NCBI GenBank assembly: GCA_036365515.1
Contig: CM070877.1
Span: forward strand, 84,976,522 to 85,040,521
Direction of reading: 5' to 3'
Source of the DNA: Torymus aiolomorphi
Taxonomy: Eukaryota > Arthropoda > Insecta > Hymenoptera > Torymidae
DNA: 64,000 bases
The notes under the pieces were generated by a model. That model made no database searches, had not been told where the DNA came from, and was given only the letters and a program-made list of their open reading frames with translations. Positions 11,573 to 21,937 of this stretch are shown piece after piece (positions within the stretch are counted from its first letter, which is position 1; each line of letters begins with the position of its first letter). The position numbers and the translations under genes were made by a program.

Positions 11573-11785
11573 CAAATCTTTCTTTGGAACTATCCATACG
11601 GGGGATGAGTAGGGCGAGTTGCTTGGTTGAATAATTTCTTTGTCTAACAGTTTTCTGATTTGAGATTGAATTTCTTCTTTTAAATGGTATGGGTATCTAA
11701 AACTCTTTACATAGATAGGGTGATCGTCCTTTATTCTTACATTGTGTGAAACTGCAGAAGTCGCTGATAGTTTTTTTATTTTCAT
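11573..11785 (-). pseudogene. Gypsy-A reverse transcriptase, N-terminal fragment
   Basis: The minus strand encodes DDHPIYVKSFRYPYHLKEE and SPYSSPVWIVPKKD, the start of the Ty3/Gypsy RT domain (fingers region before the first catalytic Asp). The frame then runs into LTR sequence after PKKDLD. No catalytic residue remains. Confidence 0.85.
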
Positions 11786-11864
11786 TGTAGAAACAGTCTT
11801 TGTGCTTCTGGCACAATGATGTAATTTTATCTCTTTCTTCTTCGTTCATCTCTCTATATAACAT

Positions 11865-11900
11865 ACAGATAAGAACTGATCATAATCAGTTCTTATCTGT
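11865..11900. repeat. Perfect 16-bp stem hairpin between protease and RT
   Basis: ACAGATAAGAACTGAT (11865-11880), four loop bases, then its exact complement (11885-11900). It lies in the pol linker of Gypsy-A. Confidence 0.85.
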
Positions 11901-11967
11901 AACTCTACTCCTTGATGATGATTCACTTTAACATTTTTATGATCGTCCGGTATATTTTTAAAGTAAT

Positions 11968-12468
11968 TTATTTCAAATTTAGATGTGCTAAAATTTGAGT
12001 TTTGTAATTAATATTCGCTTCCAAATTCTGCAAATCCTTATGTCCGATTAAACAATCGTACGTACAGTGCCATGTTGCTATTAAGAAAGTTATAGGTGTG
12101 TCGTCACCGTATTCACGTAATATAGGAAAGGTAAGCGCATGTGTACCTTTTGTCGTTTTGTGCACCGATTTAATTTCGAATTCGTAGGGAAATATAAATT
12201 TTGAAAATAGTTTATATGCAATTTCTGGATTGATAATGGATGATGAGGCTCCAGAATTGATGAGAATTTTAAGAGATGGATTTGTCGTTATTATGTGTGG
12301 TAATTCGGATGAATTGCTAATCGAATTTAAATTTATCACGTCGGTTCTCTCGTATCGGCAGTTATCACTCTTGTCGTTTTCTTGATTAAATTCTTCATGG
12401 TCTGGTTCAGGTGAGTCACTTTGATAATTGATTGCTTCCTCTTCTCTTTGTTCTTGTTGATGATGCAA
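11968..12468 (-). pseudogene. Gypsy-A aspartic protease with substituted active site
   Basis: A retropepsin-type fold is suggested by LKILINSGASSSIINPEI followed about 60 residues later by CLIGHKDLQNL. The catalytic triad D-S/T-G reads N-S-G, so the active-site aspartate is lost. An acidic linker (HEEFNQENDKSD) precedes it. The frame is shifted relative to the upstream gag. Confidence 0.8.
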
Positions 12469-13500
12469 CTCTTCAGCGATAAAGTTTGCTGGTCCTGTGC
12501 TCTTAAAGAAGTTCGTTCTTGGTTTAAAGTTATTTTGTGCTGGTGAATTATTTGATCTATTTGTTGGATTAACGCCTCGTTTGTTAGTATTTCTTGTACT
12601 AACTCACATTGGTGTTGGTTGGTAATCTTGTTGTCTTGGCAGATTATTATTATTTTGACCAAAATTGTTATTACGATAATTTGTGGGGATAAATCCAGAT
12701 TGTGTTTGTGCAAATGCGGGTGTCGGTTGCAAATAAAATGGATTTACATCTCTTGAAGTACTTGGTAAATTATTTGAAGAGTGAATAATTTTTGGATTAC
12801 TATTAGTCGCAAATGGGTTTGTACTTTTAGCATTGATTGTACCGAATACGTTGGGCTTAGGTTTGTTATCACGTTGTCGTACGAAATTGAGGAAAGCACT
12901 TTGTTGTTCATGGTTGTCGTATTTACGGCATTTTATTATGCATGCCTCAAGGTCGTCTAAATCAAAATGTAGCAAGTGAGAATGGTAAGGCTCTTTAATA
13001 CCATTTATAAAAGTACTTTTGGCTACGTTTTCATAAAATGTATTTTTAATACTTATAACATTAGCGTCTCGATTATTTAACTGTATGTGTTCCTTCAATT
13101 TATTTAGCCTGCTTTTGATTTCGTCCGCGTATTTTTCGTATGACTAGTTTGACAATTGGTAACATACACTTAGTCTATTAAACAATAACTCCTCCGAACT
13201 TGGGTCACTGAATCTATTAACTAAAAGCGTTTTGCACGCGGCATATGTTGCCGGATTATTCGCGACAATTAAATCTAGTGCTTCACCGCGAATCTTTGAT
13301 TTGATTAATGCGAATAATGCCTCGTTTGTTGCATTATCTGCAGTCGCTACATTTTCTACGAATTCGTCGCACGTTTGTATAAAGTGCGATAGGAGTCTTG
13401 TACCTCCTTCATATATGGGGATCGCATTGCGCCATATCGTAAGTCGCAATTTAAATTGTTCTAACGTAAGATTTTGTTGATTATCTCCGTTATTTGCCAT
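12336..13500 (-). pseudogene. Gypsy-A gag
   Basis: The frame starts MANNGDNQQNLTLEQFKLRL (ATG at 13498-13500), carries a capsid-like domain (LLSHFIQTCDEFVENVATADN, then SKIRGEALDLI), meets an in-frame stop at 13144-13146 and continues to ~12604. The rest is in a shifted frame. The C-terminal part is Asn/Gln-rich (NNFGQNNNNLPRQQDYQP) without a visible CCHC zinc knuckle, as in many gypsy-group gag proteins. It would form the particle core. Broken by one stop and at least two shifts. Confidence 0.82.
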
Positions 13501-13770
13501 TTTGCTTTATCTTTGATTACGCTTCCCGTAAAATCAATTGCACTTAAAAGGATTGGGTTGGGTAGGATATAGGAAATTTCAAAGACTTACTAGTTTGTCT
13601 TTAATGATTCCGGGTGAATCTCTGCTTACAGGTGACTCCAATCTCGAAGTAGTATAGGTTCCGTGATGATGGACGTTGAAACGTCAACTGCTTCCTCGCT
13701 GAAGATTTCCGTCACCAGGTTGAGGGAGAATCTGAGTTTTGCAGCTTCACGGTTCTGTCTCCGCAGCGCC
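13501..13770 (-). other. Gypsy-A leader between 5' LTR and gag
   Basis: Non-coding leader. Directly next to the LTR the minus strand reads TGGCGCTGCGGAGACAG, a likely primer-binding site. Confidence 0.6.
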
Positions 13771-14160
13771 AGTTATGTGGCAAGCCCCGGTGGATCACCA
13801 AGGAAAGGTAACACTCGCCAAAGTAAGTAAGTAATCGAACACAGGGTGTTGATTAGAATAATGGTTTATTAAAACGTCGTTACAGGTTGGATACCCGACA
13901 GAGACTGGCGATCGTCGATGCGAAGTGCAGTAAGAGAGTATATTTATGAAGTATATATGAAAAGTAGATATTGCATCTTCATTGTCTTCTGGCTTCTCTT
14001 TGTCCATGCAGATTCCATTCAGAGCGATAAGGAGGCTGGCTGGCCGATGCGTCTAAGTACCTACGTGGTGACTCATATAACTCGCGCTTGCATGTGCCGC
14101 GACTCGTCGCGTCGCCTGCCACGCGACGCGTTCGAGAAGCGATACAGCCTGTATCCAGGA
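13771..14160 (-). repeat. Gypsy-A 5' LTR
   Basis: Matches 11216-11572 and extends ~50 bp further. The outer boundary near 14160 is an estimate because the partner LTR is truncated and I found no certain target-site duplication. Confidence 0.8.
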
Positions 14161-14247
14161 TTCTTTTCAATTTCTATACGATATGATTTAATTCAATTAT
14201 TTGCCTACTGTAATAAATTCCAAATGTAAGTATCTGCAATATAAGAA

Positions 14248-14388
14248 ACGCACACGCACACGCACACACACCCACGCACGCATGTACGTACGCACGCACG
14301 CACGCATGCACGCACGTACGCATCCACCTACCCACACGCACGCACGCACGCACGCACATAAACGCACACGCACACGTGCACAAGCTTT
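14248..14388. repeat. (ACGC/AC)n low-complexity tract
   Basis: Interspersed CA, CG and TACG units. Confidence 0.9.
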
Positions 14389-14469
14389 ACGAACGAGCTT
14401 TACCAACAGAAACTAAGACTAACTAGAACTTCGCATTACTTTCAAGATTTACAACTGCATGCAGTATCC

Positions 14470-14632
14470 TAGGAATAGTCATTTTAAATTGACTTCCGTG
14501 GCAACGTGTACTAGAACATATCCCCAAGTGAGTAATTTTAGATTGACTCCTGCGGCACCGTGCACTAGGATATATCCCCGAGAAAGTCATTTTAGATTAA
14601 CTCTCGCGGCACCGTGTACTAAGGCAACCCTA
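14470..14632. repeat. 54-bp minisatellite, about 3 units
   Basis: Units contain TCATTTTAGATTGACT, a GCGGCACCGTG-like block and TATATCCCCGA. They differ by several substitutions and keep a common reading frame with an 18-codon period. Confidence 0.75.
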
Positions 14633-14666
14633 AAAATTCACCTTTAAAATACGAATACATTCGATG

Positions 14667-14775
14667 AATTTCATAAAAATGTGAAATATCTATGGTCAAA
14701 TCAGTCAGATTTTTTTGGACAAAGAAATGAATTTTTAGGTATAAAAAACTCACCTCTCTGCCATATTTTGTGATG
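14667..14775 (-). repeat. Fragment of ~310-bp monomer family
   Basis: Contains the family signature in minus orientation: TCAGATTTTTTTGG, ACAAAGAA, then GGTATAAAAAACTC and TGCCATATTTTG. It aligns to the copies at 29.4-30.8 and 44.6 kb. Confidence 0.7.
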
Positions 14776-14856
14776 TTATGTTTCCAAGCCAGAGTAAAGA
14801 GAGAGAGAGAGCAACTGCGCGGAGATAAAGAGGGTGAGTGTGCTGTATAAGTGTGT

Positions 14857-15070
<214 letters not shown>

Positions 15071-15214
15071 ATATCGATTTATTTCACCAAGGCATAGGCC
15101 GAATGGCGCAATAAATAATTACATAAAAAATTACAAAATTAAAAATTAAAAATTAAAAATTAAAAGAGAATGTTTTTAAAAATAGTTATATAACTTTGTG
15201 AATGTTATATGAAT

Positions 15215-15335
15215 TTGGTTCCGGTACGAATCGAACATTAGTTCACTAGACTGTTAAAAATAAAAGAATAAAAATAACTATTTTTCGGAACGTAACATTG
15301 GTTCCGGTACAAATCGAACGTAAGTTCATTAGACT
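15215..15335 (+). repeat. 38-bp direct repeat resembling a primer-binding site
   Basis: TTGGTTCCGGTACGAATCG (15215 onward) and TTGGTTCCGGTACAAATCG (15298 onward) each extend to ...AGTTCAYTAGACT, 83 bp apart. The second follows CGTAACA, which has the form of an LTR 3' end (complement of the TGTTACG that starts the 3' LTR at 25700). This second copy is therefore the candidate primer-binding site of the following element. Confidence 0.5.
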
Positions 15336-16100
15336 CATAATGAGTAGACCGAAATAGTGAAAAGCGAATTGTATTTGGTTATATAAATAACTTTATTTGT
15401 TTGAAACTAACATAGAATAACTCCGAGCTTCTCGTTTTGCAGTAAGAAGTTGAGATGATTATTGTAGCATAATCATTTAAACTTCGGAAGATAAACGTGT
15501 ACGGCTCGTCGAGTTATTAACAACAAATTTCATAACAAACTATAAGTGAAATAGCAAGTGTCAAAATAAGAGTACATATTGAAATCAAAAGATATTATAC
15601 GAAAAAAATAGCAGTCAAAGAAAATAAGACAAGTGAGAAAAAAATCAATAATAAAATATTGAAAAGGAAAAATAATAAAACAAAAGAGAAATATTACAAT
15701 ATATAAACAAGAATATTAAAATAATAAACAAAGATTATAGGAAAAAGATTAAGAATAATTGCCAAATAAGTTGGAAATATATACGGGAAAAATAAAGAAT
15801 AGAATAAAGGGTTAAACGTAAGAAAGGAAATTGAATAATAATTTAAAACAAAAATTATTAATCAAATAATCCATGTATAAATAAATAGTGTATTTAAATA
15901 ATAAGATATAAAAGCACTAGAAAAATAAAGTAAACGGAAAATAGAAGTGGTGGAGATACAAAAGCAGCAAATAAACAAATTATAAAATCATATAAAACAA
16001 TTACAAAAATATAAGTAAACACAAGAAATAGTCGAAATAATAATAAAAAGATATTTAAAAAGAAATATTAAGTATAGCACAGGCATAAGAGTAATATGTC
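15336..16100 (+). other. A-rich leader of the errantivirus-like element
   Basis: About 760 bp of adenine-rich sequence without open frames, between the presumed primer-binding site and gag. Confidence 0.6.
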
Positions 16101-18384
16101 ATGTCATATCAGAAAAACGCAAGAAATAAGGGAAACGAAGGGATTTTAACCAGACAGACAACCCAAAGAAATGCAGAGCTTAAAAAGCAAATAGACGAGA
16201 AAAGTAAAGAAGCTAATATTTTTGGAAGGAAACCGAGAGTACCAAGATCACCTCCGAGCATAAACTTGCCTAAAAATTTATCATATACTCACGTTAACTC
16301 AAAAACAGAGGAAAAAACGGAAAAAGATTGAATTCCAACGACTTCAAAAGCAGATCTTAACGTATCAGAAAAACCAGATTCACGAATTACAGTTACCTTA
16401 GAACCAAACGAGAACATTACAGACTCTACACAAGACTTAATAGACGGAAACAAATCTACAAAAAATATAAATAATCTTTTAATTCCGGAATTAAAACAGG
16501 ATATTACATCACCAATTAATTTTCATACACCGAAGTCAGAGCCCTGCATTTTTTGAGGATTCAATATATTTTGAAAACGGCAGGCAAAACGACTATATGG
16601 ACATAGAAGGATTACTTAATGAACAAAGTTTGATTTTAGCTAGAAATAATAATACAAGTAATAACGGACAGCCAGAAATTCAAATAAACAGAGATTTAAT
16701 AAATCTCAAAACAGAAATGGCAAACCAAAAGCTTAAAGATGTCGCAAAAATAGTTCCGGAATTTGATGGAAAAAATATGGAACCAGAAGAATATATAGAA
16801 AGACTTCAACAGGCAAAAGACATTATTGATAACGCAGATGAAGAAAACTTAGTACGACTTTTGAAAATAAAATTAAAAGGAGAACCATATAAAGCCCTAA
16901 AAAAAGCAAATATTACTACTATTGACGTTTTAATTCAATACATACGTAAAATTTATCCGAGTAAGGAAGATATACATACACTTTATGGAAAATTGATTAG
17001 AATAAATCAAGAACCGAACGTAACAGTATTGGAATATGCTAACAAGATTACAGAAATAGGTACCAAAATTAAAGAATTAAAAGCATCAGAACCAGGAATT
17101 ACAGAAGGAAATTTTACAATTTTTAAAACCCAATTAAAAACAGACATATTAAATTATTTTAAGGACGGTCTAAAAAGTGAAATACAATTTGCATTAGGAG
17201 AACACGAAACGATACAGAGTGCAATACAAAGAGCAATAGATCTAGAAGCAAATACAGAAAAAAGAATTATGATGAGAAAAGATAACACAAATATATTATA
17301 TAGTTTCGAAAAACCAAATATAAATACCGCAAGAGTAGATCATTGCCAAATTTGTAATAATTCTGAACACGAAGCACTATTCTGCGACAATGCATCATGT
17401 GTATATTGTAAAAATAAAGATCATCTATCATATTTCTGCAATGTCGCAAAAGAGAAAATAGAATTGATTTGTAAATTTCGCAGTTCAAGGGGACATTCGA
17501 TAGATACTTGTAAATTAAATCACTTAAAAGGAAGTCATTGTCAATATTGCCAAAAAATGGGTCACACGGTCACAACTTGCCCACTAATCAAAAAATATGA
17601 ACTCTGCTGGAAATGCAAGGAAAGAGGTCACGGTCCGAATGTGTGTGAAAAAAGTGCCAGCGTCGCCGAGCTTTGCAAATACTGTGGTAACGCGAGCCAC
17701 ACGATGAAGAATTGCCCGTCGGTCGTATGCCAAAGGTGCAATAAATCCGTACACATAAAGAAGTATTGTCAAGTAACAAGGAAAATGATTTGGTCTACGA
17801 TCTGTGCGCTAGAAGGACACGACACTTCGGATTGCCAGACGGCAGGAGTTATGACTATGCAAGGAAGGCAACATCAATTTGGAAATAAAATAACTTGCCG
17901 AATTTGCGAGGAGGTCACGCATACAGCAGCATATTGCCCAGATCGGAACACAAATTCAAAAATGAATACCAATTACCCAAATATTAACCCAAACTATAGA
18001 AACTTAGAAAATAAATACACGTATCATACACAAAGCAATTCAAGAAATACAAACGAATTCAATAAAACCCAACAGCAAAATTATCACCCAAGAAATACGA
18101 ATTTTAACAAGCAAATAAATACACGAAACGGGAAAAAACAATACTGTCAATTTTTCAAAATGTCAGGACACGAGATAGTAAATTGTAGGAAATTACAGAA
18201 AACAGAGATGATACCAACTTGTGCGTACTGTAAAATAAAGGGTCATACAATGGAAAACTGCTTTATATTGAGAGGTATAGAAAGTAGGATAGAAAGGTTT
18301 TGCAATATTTGCAAAAGCACAACGCATTCTTTAGGAGAATGTTTCAAAAAACCAAACTATGAACAAAAAAATTCGGAAAACTAA
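16101..18384 (+). pseudogene. Gag with twelve zinc-knuckle modules
   Basis: The frame opens at an ATG (16101), meets a stop at 16329-16331, continues open to 16553, and shifts near 16540 into the frame that stays open to 18384 (595 codons from the ATG at 16597). Residues ~45-230 of that segment look like a capsid domain (VPEFDGKNMEPEEYIERLQQ, LKGEPYKALKKA). From residue 250 to 582 there are twelve modules of the CX2CX4HX4C type. Nine are complete, e.g. CQICNNSEHEALFC (250-263) and CWKCKERGHGPNVC (337-350). Three lack one cysteine: Arg in module 3 (292-305), Ser in module 8 (~400-413), Phe in module 10 (517-530). An Asn/Thr-rich spacer (450-512) separates modules 9 and 10. Most gypsy-group Gags have none to two knuckles. 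Role: RNA binding and particle assembly. Confidence 0.88.
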
Positions 18385-18694
18385 TAAATTCTTCTGGAAA
18401 TGAGTGGACTAGAAGGCTTAATAAAAAACCACTCGAAAATAGCGCAGATATTAAAATAAATACAGTTAATGATGATAAACTCATAAACAGCAATGAAAGG
18501 AAGGTTACGGACATCGATTTATTAGTCTCAAAGAATTTAAGTAATGCAACTCAAAATATTACAGAAAATCAAACACTTAATAAAACTGAAAGTACAGATG
18601 CCATTGAAATAAATTTATTTGATCCTGATGAATCTGAGATAAATAACGTTGAGAACGAGCAAATACAGGAAAGATAACAGCGACAAAAATTGCA
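18385..18694 (+). other. Gag-protease linker
   Basis: Polar, Asn-rich coding-like sequence between gag and protease frames, with stops. No motif. Confidence 0.4.
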
Positions 18695-19108
18695 ATGTAT
18701 TTTCTAAAATTGGAAAACTCGTTGCAGTATATTGAAATAGAGAATCCATACACAAGTAAAGTGTGTAATTTACTTGTAGATAGTGGAGCTCAATTAAATA
18801 TTATAAAAAGAAATCAGATACCTTCTAATATAATTTTAGGAATCAATAAAATTCATTTATCGGGTATCACAGATAGGACAATCGAAACACTAGGAGTAAT
18901 AAAAATAAACATTAATGGACTAAATATTGATTTTCATGTTGCACCACAAAATTTTTGTCTACCTTACGACGGAATTTTAGGAATCAAAATTCTTACTGAA
19001 CAAAAATTAAGACTGGACGAAGGTTATTTACAAATAAATGATAACAAAATTAAACTCAAACCAGCTCACAAACTAAACCATAATCTTAATATGATAACGG
19101 GAAATTAA
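18695..19108 (+). CDS. Retropepsin (aspartic protease) segment of pol
   Basis: A 137-codon open segment with the active-site motif NLLVDSGAQLNIIKR (about residues 25-39) and the second conserved block YDGILGIKIL (about residues 91-100). It would cleave Gag and Pol in the particle. The D-S-G triad is intact. It is separated by stops from both gag and RT, so it may originally have been expressed by frameshifting or as part of a longer pol. Confidence 0.85.
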   Translation: MYFLKLENSLQYIEIENPYTSKVCNLLVDSGAQLNIIKRNQIPSNIILGINKIHLSGITDRTIETLGVIKININGLNIDFHVAPQNFCLPYDGILGIKILTEQKLRLDEGYLQINDNKIKLKPAHKLNHNLNMITGN

Positions 19109-19443
19109 AAAAAATTGGGTGAAGTAAAGAAATCAACAATAACGATGCAACACAAAGAAATTTTAAGGGAAATACTGCAATTTGCAGTATTTTACCGATG
19201 AAACAAAAAAATTAAACCCTACAATTCATAAAGATAATCAAAAAGAAATACAATTATTGAACAAACAAACCGGGAATTTTCAAGTTGATGAGGAAGTTGG
19301 AAAGTTATCCTGTTCAATATCTTATGAACCCGAGTTAATCAGTAAAAATGAAGTAGATATAAAATCGGAAATGACATTTTACTTATGACGTAATAAAAAT
19401 TTTAAATACAATTCCAATATTAAAGGAAGAAGAAGAGGAAGAT
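19109..19443 (+). other. Protease-RT linker
   Basis: Partly open (19182-19388), rich in Lys/Glu/Asn, no motif. A shift or stop is needed to join it to either neighbour. Confidence 0.4.
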
Positions 19444-21354
19444 TTGCAACAGAAAATGTTAAATGAAATTTTATCAGAAAATATAAATGATTTACATTAC
19501 GGAAAAATTCTGGAAGATAGCGAAAATAATATTAGGTCATTAATAAATAATATTAATATTACTATTGAAAATAATGATCACACAATTGATTTTGAGGAAA
19601 TCGGATCAACAGACTACAAACAATTTTTGACAATAATTAATAGGAAGATTGAAGTAGATTTAGAAGAGTATAATAAACTTTACGGAAATGAAAAAGAATA
19701 TGATTTTATCTCTTATGAAATAGAAAATCTACCGGAAGGGTTTCAAATAATAGAGGACATTAACACAGATGAGAATGAGATTTTAAATTTAGGATCAATA
19801 AATTTTATAGAGAAAGATGATTCAACACAAGATTTAAAAGGGGTTACTCGAGAAGGAAAATTATTAGAAAAAATACGTTATCAAGAATTGCTTGAAAATA
19901 TTAAAACAACGATTAGGGACCTAGTTATGGAAAATAAAGATATATTTTGGTTAGAGGGAGATAGCTTAGGATCATGTAATGTGGAGAAACATGAAATAAA
20001 TTTAACAGACGACAAACCCGTATATGTAAAACAATTTCCTTTACCACACAAATTAAAGGAAATAGCAATAGAGGAAACTCAAAAATTAATAACAAATAAT
20101 CTAGTAAGAAACTCAAAAAGTGCTTTTAACACTCCAGCATGGATTGTAGCAAAAAAACAACTAACAGACGGACAAAAACGATGGCGTTTAGTTATAGATT
20201 ATAGGAAACTAAATGAAGAAACAATACCAGATCCATATTTACTTTCAAATATTATAGAAATATTCGATCAACTAGAAAAAACTGAATTTTATCATGTCAT
20301 AGATTTAAAATCGGGTTTTCACCAAGTACCTATGAAACCAAATGATATACATAAAACAGCGTTTAGCATAAATCCTTTAGGACGTTTTGAATTTCGCGTA
20401 TTACCTTTCGGATTGAGAAATCCGCGTGCGTTTCAAAGAGTTCTGAATACGGTTTTAGGCGATTTGATCGGTAAAATATGCTTTGTGTTTATCGACGATA
20501 TAATCATTTTTGGGAAAATTATGAAAGAAGCAAACGAAAGATTTAACGCAGTAGCACAAAAATTACAAGAAGCATATTTAAAATTAGAACCTGAGAAATG
20601 TGAATTTTTTAAGGAAGAAGTTTGTTATTTAGGACATATTATAAGCAAACATGGTATCAAACCCGACCCAAAAAAGGTCGAAGCAGTAAAAAACTTCCCG
20701 ACACCAAAAAATGTTAAGAATATTCGAGAGTTTTTGGGACTCTCAAACTACTATAGAAGGTTTATAAAAAACTATGCAAAAATAACTAAACCTTTAAATA
20801 TTTTACTAGAAAAAGATGAGAAATTCATTTGGGGAATAGATCAAGGAAAGGCTTTCCACGATGTGAAAGAAACACTCTGTAAAGCCCCAGTTTTGCTGTA
20901 TCCGCGGTTTGACGAACCGTTCATTATCACGAGCGATGCTTCGAATTTTGCTTTGGGTGCAGTTTTATCTGAAGGCGAAATAGATAAAGATCCGGCAGTA
21001 GCTTACGCATCAAGAAGTTTACATAAGGCGGAACTGAAATATCACACATACGAAAAGGAAGCTTTAGCTATCATGTTCGCAATAAAAACGTTTAGAAACT
21101 ATATTTACGGAACAAGGTTCACAATAGTTACAGATTATAAACCACTTTTATGGCTAAAATCAGCTGACAACAATACTAGAGTGCAAAAATGGAGACTCAA
21201 ATTATCAGATTATGAATTTGATGTTATCTACAAACCAGGAAAACAAAAGGCAAATGCAGATGCATTATCACGAAATCCGATAGAAATATTCGTAGTTACA
21301 AGAGCACAAAAGAAAAGAGAATCAAATAAAAGTATAGAATTAACGAGCAAATGA
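19444..21354 (+). CDS. Reverse transcriptase / RNase H of the errantivirus-like element
   Basis: 636 open codons; the first codon listed is TTG, so the true start lies elsewhere or by frameshift. RT: SAFNTPAWIVAKK (227-239), RWRLVIDYRKLN, HVIDLKSGFHQVP (first catalytic Asp ~286), LPFGLRNPRAFQRVLN (the usual N-A-P reads N-P-R), FVFIDDIIIF (catalytic pair 351-352). Connection: LGHIISKHGIKPDPKKV and REFLGLSNYYRRFIKNY. RNase H: IITSDASNFALGAVL, TYEKEALAIMFA (Glu ~539), IVTDYKPLLWL. The end has KQKANADALSRNP. All RT and RNase H catalytic residues appear present, so this is the best-preserved part of the element. Its stop overlaps the next ATG as ATGA. Confidence 0.93.
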   Translation: MQQKMLNEILSENINDLHYGKILEDSENNIRSLINNINITIENNDHTIDFEEIGSTDYKQFLTIINRKIEVDLEEYNKLYGNEKEYDFISYEIENLPEGFQIIEDINTDENEILNLGSINFIEKDDSTQDLKGVTREGKLLEKIRYQELLENIKTTIRDLVMENKDIFWLEGDSLGSCNVEKHEINLTDDKPVYVKQFPLPHKLKEIAIEETQKLITNNLVRNSKSAFNTPAWIVAKKQLTDGQKRWRLVIDYRKLNEETIPDPYLLSNIIEIFDQLEKTEFYHVIDLKSGFHQVPMKPNDIHKTAFSINPLGRFEFRVLPFGLRNPRAFQRVLNTVLGDLIGKICFVFIDDIIIFGKIMKEANERFNAVAQKLQEAYLKLEPEKCEFFKEEVCYLGHIISKHGIKPDPKKVEAVKNFPTPKNVKNIREFLGLSNYYRRFIKNYAKITKPLNILLEKDEKFIWGIDQGKAFHDVKETLCKAPVLLYPRFDEPFIITSDASNFALGAVLSEGEIDKDPAVAYASRSLHKAELKYHTYEKEALAIMFAIKTFRNYIYGTRFTIVTDYKPLLWLKSADNNTRVQKWRLKLSDYEFDVIYKPGKQKANADALSRNPIEIFVVTRAQKKRESNKSIELTSK

Positions 21355-21833
21355 GTCATGACGACAAAATCAAGATTTTAAATGATAATCGGATAGAAAT
21401 GAAAACAAAACGAGGTAGACCAAGGAAACCAAATAAAACACATACCAGAAATAATGGAAAAAGAGACGAAAGTACTACAAATAATATAATTGAGAAACAA
21501 AAACGCGACAATGTAGTATATTCAAAAAATTCAATTCAATTCAGAAATGACAACATCGTACATTTAGTAACACAAGATTATAAATCACTAGACGAAAATA
21601 CTGATTTATTAATAAACAATAAAAATCTAAAAATAAATACAAGTCTAAAAAAGGAGGAAATTGATATTATTAATATTGGAAATAGGAAATTATTTATTTT
21701 ATGCCTCGATATATCAATGACATCAAGCATCGTTAAGGAAAATTTAGTAAAGTTATTCAGAATATTAAAAGAAATATTAATTAGAAAAAAAAAATATCTA
21801 TTTTTAGTATATCAACAAATAGTGAAATTTTAA
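21351..21833 (+). CDS. AT-hook-bearing linker segment between RNase H and integrase
   Basis: A 160-codon frame overlaps the RT stop by four bases (ATGA). Residues 18-27 read KTKRGRPRKP, an AT-hook (RGRP core) that could bind the minor groove of AT-rich DNA. The rest is Asn/Lys-rich. In most Gypsy elements this region is part of one pol frame, so the overlap may be a frameshift mutation rather than a separate gene. Confidence 0.5.
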   Translation: MSHDDKIKILNDNRIEMKTKRGRPRKPNKTHTRNNGKRDESTTNNIIEKQKRDNVVYSKNSIQFRNDNIVHLVTQDYKSLDENTDLLINNKNLKINTSLKKEEIDIINIGNRKLFILCLDISMTSSIVKENLVKLFRILKEILIRKKKYLFLVYQQIVKF

Positions 21834-21937
21834 ATATAAGTCAGATAGAGATAGAAGAAATTTTAAAACAAATTTTTAACGACTCGAATATAAAAATAAT
21901 ATGTTCAAATAATGTCAACTATGTATAAAATACAGAT

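Larger units (their letters stand above)
11216..14160 (-). mobile_element. Gypsy-A: internally deleted Ty3/Gypsy element
   Basis: Two LTR copies in the same orientation (11216-11572 and 13771 to ~14160) are about 95% alike over the shared ~350 bp. They enclose minus-strand gag, protease and the first part of reverse transcriptase. The inner side of the right LTR reads TGGCGCTGCGGAGACAG on the minus strand, a plausible primer-binding site. The left (3') LTR is joined directly to RT sequence at 11572/11573, so everything from the RT core through integrase, and the outer part of that LTR, is deleted. LTR ends read AGTTAT on the plus strand, as in the gypsy group. Non-autonomous. Confidence 0.88.
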
